A DNA stretch of 64,000 bases from Pyxidicoccus trucidator (GCF_010894435.1 NZ_JAAIXZ010000001.1:588322-652321); one strand, 5' to 3'. Numbered from the stretch's first letter, positions 45,297 to 57,290 are shown. Notes: a model not told the origin generated them from the letters alone. Numbers and translations are program-made.

Positions 45297-45866
45297 ATGA
45301 GGGCAGGAGGGCGCGCGGCACTGGTCGTGGCACTGACGCTGGGCGCATGCCGCGCCCGCACCGGAGACGCCACCTCGGCGGACGCGGGCCCCGGCGCGGG
45401 CCTCAGGGCCCAGGCCGGCGCGCTGGCGCTTCCGGGCTGCGACGTGCTGCTCCCCACGGACGTGCGCGAATTGATGCTGCCCGGCTTCTCCATGCGGGAG
45501 GAGCGCGCGTGCCCCACGTGCGGCCCGCTGTGCGCCTTCCGCTCGACGGCGGACGCGGACACCTCCGTGTCGGTGGCCTGGGACTGCAACCCCCGCTACA
45601 CGCAGGCGGACGTGCACTCGCTGCTGGCCCCCACCCTGCGCGCCGGAGGCACCGAGGTGCCCGCGCTGGGCCGCGCCGCCGTCCGCCGCGCGCCCGCCCA
45701 GGGCATGCTCCAGGTGATGACGTGGGACGACGACACGCCCTGCGCGCTCGTCGTCACCTGGCTGGGCGTGGACGCGGACCGGGCGCTGGACGTGGCGCGC
45801 TCCACCCTCGGCGCCACCACCCCGGCCTTGCTCGCCACGCCGCCCGCCGACGCGGGCGAGCCCTGA
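45297..45866 (+). CDS. Small cysteine-containing lipoprotein
   Basis: A 189-residue lipoprotein: signal RAALVVALTLGACRAR with lipobox LGAC (Cys18). The mature part carries five Cys (LPGCDVLLP, ACPTCGPLC, WDCNP, PCALV), which may form disulphides. No recognised domain; secondary-structure pattern suggests a compact alpha/beta fold. ATG at 45297 has AGGGAG 10 nt upstream. Convergent with the cytochrome gene. Confidence 0.72.
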   Translation: MRAGGRAALVVALTLGACRARTGDATSADAGPGAGLRAQAGALALPGCDVLLPTDVRELMLPGFSMREERACPTCGPLCAFRSTADADTSVSVAWDCNPRYTQADVHSLLAPTLRAGGTEVPALGRAAVRRAPAQGMLQVMTWDDDTPCALVVTWLGVDADRALDVARSTLGATTPALLATPPADAGEP

Positions 45867-45871
45867 AACGG

Positions 45872-45890
45872 CGCGGGGGCCGGCCCCGCG
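45872..45890. terminator. Stem-loop between lipoprotein and convergent cytochrome gene
   Basis: CGCGGGG pairs with CCCCGCG around GCCGG, 5 nt after the lipoprotein stop, in the 75-nt gap before the end of the convergent gene. Confidence 0.55.
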
Positions 45891-45941
45891 ACGCGCGGAA
45901 GCGGCCCCCGACGGCGACAGGCCCTCACGGGCCCCGCGCGC

Positions 45942-47948
45942 TCACAGCGTGCGCAGGTACTCCACCAGGTCGTCGATTTCCGCGTCGCTGAGGTGCGACG
46001 TGGAGCCGTGCTGGTTGCTCTGCCGGCCCTGGACGAAGCGCTCCTTCAGCGTCAGGGCGCTGCCGTCATGCAGGTACGGCGCCGTGCGGGCCAGGCCCAG
46101 CAGCGACGGCGTGTTGAGGCCCACCTTGCGCACGTTGGCGTCGTCCTGGATGGGGCCCGTGACGATGAAGGTGCCCACGTCGGCCTGCTTGTTGTTGGTG
46201 AGCGTCTCGCCCTCGTGGCAGCCGTCGCAGGCGGCCTTCTTGAAGACGAGCGCGCCACGGGCCTGCGCGTCGGTGAGCGTCTCGCGCTTGTGCGGGTTGT
46301 CCGGCGCGGGGATGACGTCGATGAAGGAGGACAGCTGCGACACCATGACGCCGTCCAGCGCCGAGCCGCCCATGCGCTTGCGCACCGTGGTGTCCAGGAA
46401 GTCGCGCAGCGTGGGGAACTCGCCGCTCCAGTGGAACGGGCCCGTCTGCGTCACCTTGCGGCCCGCGAGGCTGGGCGTCTGGCGCGGGCCGTCCGGGAAG
46501 CCCCAGACGTGGCCGTCATCCCGGGCGTCCAGGTGGCAGGACGCGCAGGAGGCGCCCACCGAGGCGCTCGTCATGCGCGAGTCCAGCGCGGAGAAGAACA
46601 GCTTGCGGCCCGCCACCGCGTGGGGCTCGAGCGTGTCGCCGGCCACCGGCAGCGGCTGGCCCTCGGCGCGCACGTTGGCCACGCCGGAGGAGCCGTCGCT
46701 CACCAGCGTCGTCACCGTGTGGTCGAACGCGTTGTAGACGTACGCCTTGCGCCCGTCCCGCGTCATGGCGATGCCGCTGGGCCCGGAGCCGACGCGGATG
46801 AGCTGGCGCACGCTGCTGCCGGTGAAGTTGGTGATGTCCGGCCCGGAGCGGCGGTCCGTGGGGATGATGGCCACGTTGTCCGTCTCGCGGTTCACCACGA
46901 ACACCCAGAGGCCCGACGGGTCCACCACCGCGGCCACCGGGCCTTGGATGGCGTGCGTGGGCTCCGGGCTGACGATGGTGGAGGGCGGGAAGTCCGGCAT
47001 CTCCTCCGGGGGCGGACGGCACTGGTCCAGGTCGTCCACCACCGGCGTGCCATCCTCCGTGTCGAAGGTGACGATGCCCGGGGCCACCACGCCGGCCGAG
47101 CTGCACGGGCTGCCGCCGCCGTACAGCGAGTCGCCGCCGGAAGGCATGCCCGGCTGCGTCGTGCCGCCGAGGGGGTCCTCGCGGGCCCACAGCACCGGGG
47201 CCAGGGCGCGCTCGCCGTCCGGCGTCAGCACCACGTCCGCCATGCCGCGCGGCCGGAAGGAGAGGTTCACCTCCAGGCCCGTAAACCGGTCCGTGGTGGG
47301 CTGCGAGGGGTCGCGCACGTTGGCGCGCGAGTACAGGTCCGTGCGCTCCTTCATGACGCGGGGCCGGCCGGAGTCCGACAGGTCCACCATCACCATGTCG
47401 CTGTGGCGGAAGAGGCTGACGAGCGCGCGCTTGCCGCCGTCCACGAGGGCGATGCCGCGCGGCTCCTCGCCCACCGGCAGCTCCCAGCGGACCGACAGCG
47501 AGCGCGTGTCCACGGCCATCAGCGTGCCGTGCTCGGTGGAGTCCAGCGCGGTGCTGTTCACCACGTACAGCGTGTCCCCGCCCGGCGTCACGGCGAGGCC
47601 CATGGGCTCCACGCCCACGGGGATGCGCGCCGCCTCGTTCCAGTCACCCCGGCGGATGACGGACACGGTGCGCTCGGCGCGGTTGGAGACGTAGACGGTG
47701 TCGTCCGGCCCCACCACCACGCGCTCGGGGCCGCGGCCGACCTTCACCTCGCCCACCTTCTCGCCGCGCCCGGTGTCCACCACCGCGAGCACGCCGTTGT
47801 CGGCGTCCACCACGTACAGGAAGGCGTCATCGCGGCTGAGCGCCACCGAGCCCGACGAGTTGTTCCACGTCGCCTCGGCCTGGCGGTCACCACACGCCGC
47901 CAGCCCCAGCGTCGAAGCCAGCACCACGGCAAGAACGTGCCGTCTCAT
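45942..47948 (-). CDS. Beta-propeller lipoprotein fused to di-haem cytochrome c peroxidase-like domain
   Basis: A 668-residue envelope lipoprotein: signal MRRHVLAVVLASTLGLAACGD. The N-terminal two thirds form a YVTN-type beta-propeller (SRDDAFLYVVDADNGVLAVVDTGRGEKVGEV, VVGPDDTVYVSNRAERTVSV, DGRKAYVYNAFDHTVTTLV). The C-terminal third has two c-type haem sites, CASCH (residues 468-472) and CDGCH (574-578), with GPFHWSGEFPTLRDFLDTTVRKRMGG between them, as in MauG/di-haem cytochrome c peroxidase proteins. It probably oxidises or electron-transfers with a substrate bound by the propeller; the reaction is unknown. AGGAGG lies 9 nt upstream of the ATG. Confidence 0.88.
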   Translation of the reverse strand: MRRHVLAVVLASTLGLAACGDRQAEATWNNSSGSVALSRDDAFLYVVDADNGVLAVVDTGRGEKVGEVKVGRGPERVVVGPDDTVYVSNRAERTVSVIRRGDWNEAARIPVGVEPMGLAVTPGGDTLYVVNSTALDSTEHGTLMAVDTRSLSVRWELPVGEEPRGIALVDGGKRALVSLFRHSDMVMVDLSDSGRPRVMKERTDLYSRANVRDPSQPTTDRFTGLEVNLSFRPRGMADVVLTPDGERALAPVLWAREDPLGGTTQPGMPSGGDSLYGGGSPCSSAGVVAPGIVTFDTEDGTPVVDDLDQCRPPPEEMPDFPPSTIVSPEPTHAIQGPVAAVVDPSGLWVFVVNRETDNVAIIPTDRRSGPDITNFTGSSVRQLIRVGSGPSGIAMTRDGRKAYVYNAFDHTVTTLVSDGSSGVANVRAEGQPLPVAGDTLEPHAVAGRKLFFSALDSRMTSASVGASCASCHLDARDDGHVWGFPDGPRQTPSLAGRKVTQTGPFHWSGEFPTLRDFLDTTVRKRMGGSALDGVMVSQLSSFIDVIPAPDNPHKRETLTDAQARGALVFKKAACDGCHEGETLTNNKQADVGTFIVTGPIQDDANVRKVGLNTPSLLGLARTAPYLHDGSALTLKERFVQGRQSNQHGSTSHLSDAEIDDLVEYLRTL

Positions 47949-48206
47949 AGGGAATGTCCTCCTCGCGACGTCCCGGCCACCACCCACCCGCCCGCGCCAG
48001 ACTCCGGGACACCTGCGTCATGTGAGGGGGAACTGGCGGCCGGCCCTGGTCGCTCGCCTCCCCCGCGACCCCACATGCTTGCACCAGAACCCCCCGAAAG
48101 TCGATTCCTTCCACACCCGGTGTGTGGGCGATGGACAGTCCGGGGCCACCCCCTGGGTGAAACGCCACGAGCATGTGGCACCGGGTGGGAGTAAAGGAGT
48201 GGAGTC

Positions 48207-49739
48207 GTGGCGCGCTCCCCCCCTGTCATCCTCAACTTCCGGCGCACGTTCGCCCTGCTCATCGTCCTGGTGGTGGTGCCGTCCGCCGGCCTGTCCGGCT
48301 TCGGGGTGGTGGCCATCATCAACGAGCGCGCCGCGGTGGAGAAGCGGCTGGAGTCCGCCTGGCGCGGGACGCTGGAGTCCCTGTCGGCGGAGCTGCCCCG
48401 GGCCCTGGCCTCGGCCGACCTGGTGGAGGAGGCGGGCGCGCTGAGCCTGCGGATGCCGGACGGTCGGGTGGTGTCGGAGCCGGACGGCACCTTCCAGGTC
48501 GAGGACGGACGCGTCCACACCAGCGACCCCCAGTTGATGGAGGCCTTCACGGCCGTGCTCCCGGAGGCCGGCTCCGTGCCCACCGAGCCCACCGTCTTCT
48601 CGCTGGCGGCGGGCGGCCGCGCGCTGCTGGTGGCGGCCGAGCGGCGGGGCGACGACGTGCGCGGCGTGCGCCTGTCGGTACGGGCGCTGGAGTCGCTGCT
48701 GGCCGAGCGGGTGGACTCGCGCGTGGTGTCCGGCGAGCCGGTGCTCTTCACCCTGCTGCCCGTGCCGCGCGAAGTCGTGAGCGAGGGCGGGCTGATGGGC
48801 AAGCTGGTGTCGGAGGTGGCGCAGGCGCGCGCCAGCGCCCTGGCCCCGGTGGGGCTCGCCGAGCGCGTGTTGGACCCGCCCCTCCAGGACTTCCGGCTGG
48901 TGGTGCTGCCCACCGGCGAGGACCCGGTGGCGCGCGCCTCCACGCGCAACCGCGTGGTGTACGGCGTGCTGCTGGGCCTCTTCTACCTGACGCTCACCTT
49001 CGGCGTCGCCTACACGGGCCGCGCCCTCTACCGCGAGGCCCAGCTGTCCCGGATGAAGACGGACTTCGTGTCGCTGGTGAGCCATGAGCTGCGCACGCCG
49101 CTCACCTCCATCCGCATGTTCATCGAAACGCTCGCCCTGGGCCGGCTGAAGGACCCCGCGCAGATGCAGGAGGTGCTCACCCTGCTGACGCGCGAGACGG
49201 AGCGCCTGTCCATCTTCATCGAGCGCGTGCTGGACTGGGCGCGAATCGAGGGGGGCCGCAAGGTGTACCAGCGCACGCCCCTGCCGGTGACCGAGGTGGT
49301 GGAGGCGGCCGTGGCGGCCTTCCGCGCGCAGCGGCTGGAGGGCGGCGTGGAGCTGAAGCTGGACGTGCCCGAGGGCCTGCCGCGGCTGGACGCGGACAAG
49401 GACGCCATCGCCGGGGCGCTGCTCAACCTGCTCCAGAATGCGTACAAGTACAGCGGCCCGGACGACAGGCGCATCACCCTGTCCGCGCGCGCCGGGGGCA
49501 GGTTCGTGGACCTCATGGTGGAGGACAACGGCGTGGGCATCCCCACGAAGGAGCGCAAGCGCATCTTCGAGCGCTTCTACCGCGTGGACAACCTGCTGAC
49601 ACGGCGCACGGAGGGCAGCGGACTGGGGCTGGCCATCGCCCGGCGAATCATCGAGGCTCACGGCGGACGCATCGGCGTGCAGAGCGAGCCCGGCAAGGGC
49701 AGCCGGTTCACCATCCACCTGCCGGTGGGGAAGGCATGA
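48207..49739 (+). CDS. Sensor histidine kinase (inner membrane)
   Basis: A 510-residue kinase. The N-terminus has transmembrane helix [25 protein letters not shown]; an extracytoplasmic domain of about 210 residues follows, then a second helix [22 protein letters not shown]. The H-box [16 protein letters not shown] places the phospho-accepting His at 293, and the ATPase domain has [36 protein letters not shown] and [18 protein letters not shown]. All catalytic boxes are intact. GTG start behind AAAGGAG. The stop overlaps the response-regulator start by ATGA. The signal sensed is unknown. A dyad CCACAC-N5-GTGTGG lies at 48111-48127 upstream. Confidence 0.95.
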   Translation: MARSPPVILNFRRTFALLIVLVVVPSAGLSGFGVVAIINERAAVEKRLESAWRGTLESLSAELPRALASADLVEEAGALSLRMPDGRVVSEPDGTFQVEDGRVHTSDPQLMEAFTAVLPEAGSVPTEPTVFSLAAGGRALLVAAERRGDDVRGVRLSVRALESLLAERVDSRVVSGEPVLFTLLPVPREVVSEGGLMGKLVSEVAQARASALAPVGLAERVLDPPLQDFRLVVLPTGEDPVARASTRNRVVYGVLLGLFYLTLTFGVAYTGRALYREAQLSRMKTDFVSLVSHELRTPLTSIRMFIETLALGRLKDPAQMQEVLTLLTRETERLSIFIERVLDWARIEGGRKVYQRTPLPVTEVVEAAVAAFRAQRLEGGVELKLDVPEGLPRLDADKDAIAGALLNLLQNAYKYSGPDDRRITLSARAGGRFVDLMVEDNGVGIPTKERKRIFERFYRVDNLLTRRTEGSGLGLAIARRIIEAHGGRIGVQSEPGKGSRFTIHLPVGKA

Positions 49740-50431
49740 CGGAGACGACGCGGCGCATCCTGGTGGTGGAGGATGACCTGTCCATCCTCGCCGGCCTGTC
49801 CATGAACCTTCGCTTCGAGGGCTACGAGGTGCTCCAGGCCCAGGACGGCCGCACGGGGCTGGCGCGCGCGCTGGACGAGGCGCCGGACCTGGTGGTGTTG
49901 GACTTGATGCTGCCGGAGCTCAACGGCTTCGAGGTCCTCAAGGAGCTGCGCCAGCGCGGCCGGGACACGCCCGTGGTGGTGCTGTCCGCCAAGGGCATGG
50001 AGACGGACAAGATTCTGGGCCTCAACCTGGGCGCGGACGACTACGTGGTGAAGCCGTTCGGCCTCCAGGAGCTGCTGGCGCGAATCAAGGCCGTGCTGCG
50101 CCGCCGCTACCCCACGGTGGGCGCGGCGCCGCCGCCGGTGACGTTCGGCGACGTCAGCGTGGACATGACCGCGCGCACCGTGGCCCGCAACGGCACGCAG
50201 GTGGAGCTGACGGCGCAGGAGTTCAAGCTGCTGGCCCACTTCCTCGGGCACCCGGGGCGCACCTTCACCCGCGAGGAGCTGCTGTCCGGCGCGTGGGGCT
50301 ACCACTACGAGGGCAGCGCCCGCACCGTGGACAACTTCATGCGCCAGCTCCGGCTGAAGTTCGAGCCGGACCCGGAGGCGCCCCGCCACTTCCTCACCGT
50401 GCGCGGCCTGGGCTACCGCTTCGAGCGCTGA
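49736..50431 (+). CDS. OmpR/PhoB-family response regulator
   Basis: A 231-residue partner of the upstream kinase. The receiver has D13/D14 in VVEDD, the phospho-acceptor D56 in [13 protein letters not shown]85-region VVVLSAKG and K109-type YVVKPFG. A winged-helix output domain follows ([53 protein letters not shown]...[16 protein letters not shown]), as in PhoB. Translationally coupled to the kinase gene by ATGA. Confidence 0.96.
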   Translation: MTETTRRILVVEDDLSILAGLSMNLRFEGYEVLQAQDGRTGLARALDEAPDLVVLDLMLPELNGFEVLKELRQRGRDTPVVVLSAKGMETDKILGLNLGADDYVVKPFGLQELLARIKAVLRRRYPTVGAAPPPVTFGDVSVDMTARTVARNGTQVELTAQEFKLLAHFLGHPGRTFTREELLSGAWGYHYEGSARTVDNFMRQLRLKFEPDPEAPRHFLTVRGLGYRFER

Positions 50432-50462
50432 CGGGGGCTCCGAGCCTGGGGCCTGGGAACTG

Positions 50463-50494
50463 GGGAGCCTGGGCGTCTCGGGCGAGAGGCTCCC
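50463..50494. terminator. Stem-loop between response regulator and convergent methyltransferase
   Basis: GGGAGCCT (50463-50470) pairs perfectly with AGGCTCCC (50487-50494) in the short gap between convergent stop codons. Confidence 0.6.
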
Positions 50495-50496
50495 GC

Positions 50497-51195
50497 TCAG
50501 GGCCCGGCGATGCCGATGTGGCGCGAGTCCTCGAGGTCGAAGGGCTTGCCGTCGAAGCGGCCGTAGCGCTCGCGCGGGACGAGGCCGGCGGCGTTGAGGG
50601 CCGTGTCCAACTCCTCGGGGGAGAAGTGCCGCAGCTTGAGGCGGCGGATGGGGCTGGGGCCGCCGGGCTGCTTGCGCTCGCGCAGGTGCAGGGCGAACAG
50701 CGGGCGGCGCGGCTCCAGGCCGGCGCCGGGCTCCTCGTCGTCGCGCGGGAGCACCGGCTCGCGGGGCGTGTTGAGCACGTCGTAGACGAAGGTGCCGCCG
50801 GGGGCCAGGTGGTAGCGCACCGTGGCCAGGAAGGCCTCCAGGTCGTCATTGCCCTGCATCAGCCCCAGCGCGTGCTGCGGGGCCAGCACCAGCGGGAAGC
50901 GGTCCGGCAGGCGCAGCGAGCGCAGGTCCATCACCTGGAAGCGGGCGCGGTTGGAGACCTCGGCGGACTCCGAGGCGCGGCGCTCCTCGGCGGAGCGGAT
51001 CATCACCTCGGACGGGTCCACGCCCACCGTGGTGAAGCCATGCTCGGCCAGCGCCCACACCACGCGGCCGTTGGCGGCGCCCAGCACCAGCACGGGCTCG
51101 CCGTGCTCGTTTGCCTGCCGCGTGTAGAAGAGGAGGTCCGGCTCCTGCCCCACCAGTGAAAGCGGCGTCCGGCCCCGCGCGTCGTTGCCACCCAT
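50497..51195 (-). CDS. SAM-dependent class I methyltransferase
   Basis: A 232-residue methyltransferase. Motif I is EPVLVLGAANGRVVWALAEHG, where the canonical E/DxGxGxG is altered (LGAANG), followed by VGVDPSEVMI and a post-I acidic residue, QVMDLRSLRLPDRFPLVLAPQHALGLM (motif II), and LAPGGTFVYDVLN (motif III). It resembles small-molecule methyltransferases. Substrate unknown. Start ATG at 51195; in-frame sequence continues far upstream but overlaps the divergent lipoprotein region and is not supported. Confidence 0.85.
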   Translation of the reverse strand: MGGNDARGRTPLSLVGQEPDLLFYTRQANEHGEPVLVLGAANGRVVWALAEHGFTTVGVDPSEVMIRSAEERRASESAEVSNRARFQVMDLRSLRLPDRFPLVLAPQHALGLMQGNDDLEAFLATVRYHLAPGGTFVYDVLNTPREPVLPRDDEEPGAGLEPRRPLFALHLRERKQPGGPSPIRRLKLRHFSPEELDTALNAAGLVPRERYGRFDGKPFDLEDSRHIGIAGP

Positions 51196-51406
51196 CGTCC
51201 CACGGCCTAGCACGTTTCCGGGGCTGGCCGGGACAACCCCGTGCACACGGTGGGAACGGGGTTGCCCACCGCGTGTCCGGGAGCGGACGCTCCTCCCCCC
51301 TCCAGGGACACTCGGGGCTGGCATCCGCCTTGCGAAGGGAGGGGCGCGGACGCGGTGGCCCGTCCAGGGCGGCCGGTTTCTGGATTCTTCGCAGGGGTGG
51401 TGGCGG

Positions 51407-53047
51407 ATGACGCGCGGATGGCGTTGGGCGGGCGCGCTCTTCATGGCGGGCGCGATGTGGACGACGGTGGGTTGCGCCTCCAAGGGCAGCGACGAGTCGG
51501 AGCGGGGCAACCCGGGGATGGATGACCCCAACCCCCAGGACGAGCGGCCGGGTGAGCTGCCGCCTCCCACGAACCCGCCGTGGGGCGATGGTGGCGTGCC
51601 GGACAGCGGCACGGACGCGGGCACGCCGCCTCCCGACGACGGAGGCACCGAGCAGCCGCCGCCCGACGGTGGCACCCAGCAGCCGCCTCCGGATGGAGGC
51701 ACGACGCCTCCGCCCGACGGGGGCACCGAGCCGCCGCCTCCGGGCCGGAGCGTGGAGATTCCGCCCCTGCCCGCGGCGCCGGGCTGGAAGTTCTACGGCG
51801 TGGACCAGGGCGGCCCGCAGACGGTGTACGGCGTGACGGCGGACGAGGGCGGCAACGTCTGGGTGGCCGGTGGCGAGGAGGGGCTCTTCCTGCTGAAGCC
51901 GGGCGCGGAGACGTTCCAGCGCTTCGGCCTGGCGGACGGCCTGCGGCCCTACGGCTTCATGCCGGACGGCAGCGCGCCCCCGGGGCCCAAGTACCTCAAG
52001 GTCATCTCCGTGTCCGGCGGCAAGGCCGGCTCCGTCTTCGTGGGCTACGAGGGCATGCCCGGCAAGGGCGCGGACCACTGCGAGAGCAACTGGGACGGCC
52101 CCAGCCCGGACCCGGCGCGCTACAAGAGCGGTGACGCGGACAAGGTGACGCTGCAGCGGGATGGCACGCTGAGCGTGGTCCACTACGACATCTTCTCCGG
52201 CCCCGGCGTGGTGCGGGACGAGCTGCGCGGCCGCGAGAAGATCTGCAGCATCCTCCGCATCCGCTACGACAAGAACACGGCCAGCGTCTGGTTCGGCGCC
52301 AACCACGGCTTCGCGCGCGGCGAGGCCGAGTTCAGCGGCGCGCCCATGTGCAACGGGCAGCTCGGCTGCTCGGGCGTGCTGGAGCACGTGCACCCGCACA
52401 TCAACGCGCTCAACGCCGCGGGCAGCGTCGTCCTCCTCACGGACGCGTACTACGGCGTGGGCCTGGACCCGAGCGGTGACGTCTGGTTCGGCGGCTCGGA
52501 CCGCTCCACGCGCTTCCTCTACGGGACGAATGGCGGCAACTTCTGGCGCGCGCAGACGGGCACCGAGAACAACATGGCCAACAAGCTGGACGTGTGGCCG
52601 GACGCGAAGCCCGAGTACTCGAAGCCGAACGAGCGCGTGCAGGACAGCGTGTCCGGCGTCGCGGTGGCCCGGGACGGCTCGGTGTGGATGAGCTCGTTCT
52701 CCAACGGCCTGGCGCACCTGGACTCGAGCGGCAACGTGACGCGGCGGATGGGTGACGGCTCCGGGCTGGTGGCGAAGCACCTCTCGGCCCTCTCCCTGGA
52801 CCCGGCGGACGGCAGCATCTGGGCGGGCGCCAGCTGGGGTGGCGGCATCTCCCGCGTGAAGGGCGGGGACATCACCAACTACAGCCTGAACACCTTTGGC
52901 CGGAAGTACGTCATGTCGCGCATCAGCGACATCCAGGCGGACCGCTCCGGAGACAAGCGCCGCATGCTCGTGGCCTTCATGGGCCACGACGACACCGTCA
53001 ACAAGAAGTGGGTGACGGGCGGCATCGGCATCTATTCGGGTGACTGA
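51407..53047 (+). CDS. Lipoprotein with Pro-Asp-Gly repeats and beta-propeller
   Basis: A 546-residue lipoprotein: signal ALFMAGAMWTTVGCASKG (lipobox TVGC). Residues about 45-110 are a low-complexity linker with four PPPDGGT-type repeats, probably a spacer that pushes the next domain away from the membrane. The rest has propeller-like blades (VYGVTADEGGNVWVAGGEEGLFLLKPG, GVGLDPSGDVWFGGSDRSTRFLYG, SGVAVARDGSVWMSSFSNGLAHLDSSG), similar to two-component-type regulator propellers. Ligand unknown. Followed by a strong terminator. Confidence 0.8.
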   Translation: MTRGWRWAGALFMAGAMWTTVGCASKGSDESERGNPGMDDPNPQDERPGELPPPTNPPWGDGGVPDSGTDAGTPPPDDGGTEQPPPDGGTQQPPPDGGTTPPPDGGTEPPPPGRSVEIPPLPAAPGWKFYGVDQGGPQTVYGVTADEGGNVWVAGGEEGLFLLKPGAETFQRFGLADGLRPYGFMPDGSAPPGPKYLKVISVSGGKAGSVFVGYEGMPGKGADHCESNWDGPSPDPARYKSGDADKVTLQRDGTLSVVHYDIFSGPGVVRDELRGREKICSILRIRYDKNTASVWFGANHGFARGEAEFSGAPMCNGQLGCSGVLEHVHPHINALNAAGSVVLLTDAYYGVGLDPSGDVWFGGSDRSTRFLYGTNGGNFWRAQTGTENNMANKLDVWPDAKPEYSKPNERVQDSVSGVAVARDGSVWMSSFSNGLAHLDSSGNVTRRMGDGSGLVAKHLSALSLDPADGSIWAGASWGGGISRVKGGDITNYSLNTFGRKYVMSRISDIQADRSGDKRRMLVAFMGHDDTVNKKWVTGGIGIYSGD

Positions 53048-53073
53048 CCCCACACGGGTAGCCTGAAGGCACG

Positions 53074-53115
53074 GCGGCCGTCCTCCTCGCCGGGGGGACG
53101 GCCGCTGACTTTTTT
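53074..53115 (+). terminator. Canonical intrinsic terminator with T-tract
   Basis: GCGGCCGTCC (53074-53083) pairs perfectly with GGACGGCCGC (53096-53105) around a 12-nt loop, followed by TGAC and six T residues (53110-53115). It terminates the propeller lipoprotein; on the other strand it may also serve the convergent amidohydrolase. Confidence 0.85.
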
Positions 53116-53129
53116 GCAGGTGAAGCGCC

Positions 53130-55805
53130 CTACTTCGGCAGCACCTTGTACTTGTCGAACAGGGCCTGCTGGCGGCTGGTGAGCGGCACCTGCTTCCCCG
53201 CCAGCCACATGCCCACCGGACGCGAGGACAGCTCCAGCGGGTCGCCGTTCCACAGCACCAGGTCCGCCGGAGCGCCCGGCGCAATCCGGCCTCCGTCCAG
53301 GCCGAACGCCGCCGCCACGTCCTGCGTCACCGCGCGCAGCGCGTCCGTGTGCGGCAGGCCCCACGCCACCGCGTTGCCCGCCTCCTGAGCCAGCGTGCGC
53401 ACCATCGCGGGCTCACCCAGCACGGAGAAGAGCACCTGCACGCCCGCCGCGCGCAGCAGCGCCGCCGAGTCTCCCCGGCTGTTCAGCCTGTCGAAGTCCG
53501 CCGGCAGGTTCTGCGTGGGCTGGAGGATGACCGGCACCTTCGCCGCCGCCAATTCGGGCGCCACCATCCACGCCTCGCTGCCCCCGGCGAGGATGAGCTT
53601 CAGGCCGTACTCCTTCGCCAGCGACAGCGCCGCGCGCAGGTCCGACACGCGGTCCGCCCTCACCACCACCGGCAGCCGGCCCGCCAGCACCGGCTGCAGG
53701 GCCTCCAAATCCAGCCGGCTCGCCGCCACGTCGCGCATGCGGCGCTGCTCGTAGTCCGCCTTGCGCCGGCCGTACTCGCGCGCGTCGAACAGCAATTCGC
53801 GCAGCCGCTCCAGCACGCGCGCCCGGGAGCCGGACACCGCGTCGCGGCCCGTCACTCCCAGGTTGATGTGCATGGCCAGCGTGGCCTGGCGGATGGCGCC
53901 ATCCGTCGTGACGAAGGCGCTCTGCCCCGCCACCAGCCCGCCCTTCGGCGCCGCCACCGCGCCCGTCACCCCGCCCAGCCGCGCCACCGGAAAGACGGCC
54001 GACGCCGGGTTGATGCTGTCCGAGGCCTGGAGCGCCGCGCGCACGTCCTGCTTCGCCGCATCCCCGCGCAGCCCTTCGTCCTGCGTCGTCTCCTCGGCCC
54101 CCACCTCCACCAGCCCCAACTCCGTCAGCGGGTCGATGAGGCCCGGCGTCAGCACCCGGCCCTTCCCGTCCACCGCCTCGCAGCCCGCTGGCGCCACGGC
54201 CGCGCCCACGCTCCGCACGCGGCCGTCGGCCACCACCACCGTGACGTCCTTCAGCCACGCGGTGCCGGTGAAGGCCGTCACGCCCTGGAACGCGGTGCAG
54301 GTCGCCTTGCCTGGCGGCAGTGGCTGGGCGCAGGCGCGGTCCTTCCCCGCGTCGCAGCGCGTGGCCAGCCCGAGGTCCTGAAGCGACGGCACGGGCGCGG
54401 CGGCGGCCACCAGCCTGGCGGCGTTGGCGGCGCTGTCGCCCACCTCGAAGTCGCTCGGGTCCACCGCGCCCGTGGCCGCGTCATAGGTGACGACGCCGTC
54501 CGTCCACACGCGCTGCGCCCGCGCGTACACGCTCAGCGGGTGCCCCTTCCACAGCACCACGTCCGCCATCTTCCCCGGCTCCAGCGAGCCGGTGACGCCC
54601 TCCACGCCCATCATCCACGCGGGGTTGAGCGTCACCCAGCGCAGCGCCTCCTCCTCGGTGACGGGGATGCCGGACTCGAGCGCGCGCCACATCGCCTTGC
54701 CCGCCTCCTGGTTCAGCCGCTGGATTCCGTACTGCGAGTCGGAGTGGATGACGGCCTTCCCGCCCGCCTGCGCCACCAGCGCCGCGTTCTCCGGGATGCC
54801 GTCCCACGCCTCCAGCTTGAAGCCCCACCAGTCCGCCCACGTGGCCACGCCCACGTTCTTCTCCGCCAGCCTGTCACGCAGCTTGTAGGCCTCCAGCGCG
54901 TGGTGGAAGGCGCGAATCTGGAAGCCCGCTTCGTCCGCCACCTGGAGCATCACCGCCATCTCGTCCGCGCGGTAGCAGTGGTTCTGCACCAGGACGTTGC
55001 CGCGCAGCACCTCGGCCAGCGTCTCCAGCTTCAAGTCGCGCAGCGGCTCGGGGCCCGCCTCGTCGGGCTTCTTCTCCTTCTTCGTCCGCCAGTCCTCCCA
55101 CTTGCTCATGTACTCGCGCGCCTGCGCGAAGGCCTGCCGGTAGCCGGCCACGTTGCCCATGCGCGTGGAGGGCGCCACCTTCTTCCCCTCGCCATAGACG
55201 CGCCGGGGATTCTCTCCGCACGCCATCTTCAGGACGTCCTTCGCCCCCGGAAAGCGCATCTCCGCCGCCGAGCGGCCGAAGTGCAGCTTCGCCGGGTAGC
55301 CCCGCCCTCCCACCAGGTTGGCGCTGCCCGGCAGCACCAGCAGCGAGGTGATGCCTCCCGCCGCCGCGCGCCGCAGCCCCGGGTCCTGCGGCCAGAAGGC
55401 GTGCTCGGCGGAGACCTCGGCCGTCACCGGCGCGGTGGCCTCGTTGCCATCGTCGTTTGAGAAACTGGAAGGCGAGGCGTACACGCCCAGGTGACTGTGC
55501 GCGTCGATGATGCCGGGCGTCACGAACAGGCCGGTGCCGTCCACCTCCTCGGCCCCCGGGGGCGTCGCCACGTCCGCGTTACGGCCCACCGCCACCACCT
55601 TCCCGTCGACGAAGGCCACCGCGCCGTCCTCCAGCGCCGGGCCGGTGGCCGGCATCACCGTGGCGTGACGCACCACCACCGCGCGGGGCTGCTTCCAGAC
55701 GCGGGAGGTTGGCGTGACAGAGGAGACTTCCACGGGCGGCGGCGTCGCCTCGGGGACTGTGGCGCAGGCGGCGGCCAGCAACAGCAGCAGGGAGGGGGTG
55801 CGCAT
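53130..55805 (-). CDS. Double amidohydrolase lipoprotein; second domain lacks metal ligands
   Basis: An 891-residue lipoprotein ([16 protein letters not shown]) holding two amidohydrolase-fold domains. The first (about 45-455) has intact metal sites: [10 protein letters not shown] (H103, H105), [21 protein letters not shown] and VIHSDSQYG, and ends in the [15 protein letters not shown] segment. The second (about 500-891) opens [10 protein letters not shown] at the equivalent place, so both His of HxH are replaced (L560, E562), yet it keeps the family's start and end ([14 protein letters not shown]). It probably has only a structural or substrate-binding role. Imidazolonepropionase or dipeptidase-type activity is likely in the first half. 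Start ATG at 55805 gives the lipoprotein signal. Confidence 0.88.
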   Translation of the reverse strand: MRTPSLLLLLAAACATVPEATPPPVEVSSVTPTSRVWKQPRAVVVRHATVMPATGPALEDGAVAFVDGKVVAVGRNADVATPPGAEEVDGTGLFVTPGIIDAHSHLGVYASPSSFSNDDGNEATAPVTAEVSAEHAFWPQDPGLRRAAAGGITSLLVLPGSANLVGGRGYPAKLHFGRSAAEMRFPGAKDVLKMACGENPRRVYGEGKKVAPSTRMGNVAGYRQAFAQAREYMSKWEDWRTKKEKKPDEAGPEPLRDLKLETLAEVLRGNVLVQNHCYRADEMAVMLQVADEAGFQIRAFHHALEAYKLRDRLAEKNVGVATWADWWGFKLEAWDGIPENAALVAQAGGKAVIHSDSQYGIQRLNQEAGKAMWRALESGIPVTEEEALRWVTLNPAWMMGVEGVTGSLEPGKMADVVLWKGHPLSVYARAQRVWTDGVVTYDAATGAVDPSDFEVGDSAANAARLVAAAAPVPSLQDLGLATRCDAGKDRACAQPLPPGKATCTAFQGVTAFTGTAWLKDVTVVVADGRVRSVGAAVAPAGCEAVDGKGRVLTPGLIDPLTELGLVEVGAEETTQDEGLRGDAAKQDVRAALQASDSINPASAVFPVARLGGVTGAVAAPKGGLVAGQSAFVTTDGAIRQATLAMHINLGVTGRDAVSGSRARVLERLRELLFDAREYGRRKADYEQRRMRDVAASRLDLEALQPVLAGRLPVVVRADRVSDLRAALSLAKEYGLKLILAGGSEAWMVAPELAAAKVPVILQPTQNLPADFDRLNSRGDSAALLRAAGVQVLFSVLGEPAMVRTLAQEAGNAVAWGLPHTDALRAVTQDVAAAFGLDGGRIAPGAPADLVLWNGDPLELSSRPVGMWLAGKQVPLTSRQQALFDKYKVLPK

Positions 55806-55925
55806 GGGGGCCCTCGTAGCAGGTCGTCCCAGGGCCGGCCACGCTCGGCTGCCCGCTGGGCGGAGACAGTGCGGACTACAGGAAGTCACCACGCGTCCCG
55901 AAGCCGTCTACAATCCCCGCCAGTC

Positions 55926-57290
<1,365 letters not shown>

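Noticed and set aside
50497-51726. A longer methyltransferase starting near 51726.
   Set aside because: The added residues are Pro/Gly-rich antisense of the lipoprotein linker repeats; the domain starts after 51195.
50846-53284. An 812-codon minus-strand frame across the propeller lipoprotein and the methyltransferase.
   Set aside because: It overlaps three supported features and has Arg/Val/His-rich shadow composition.
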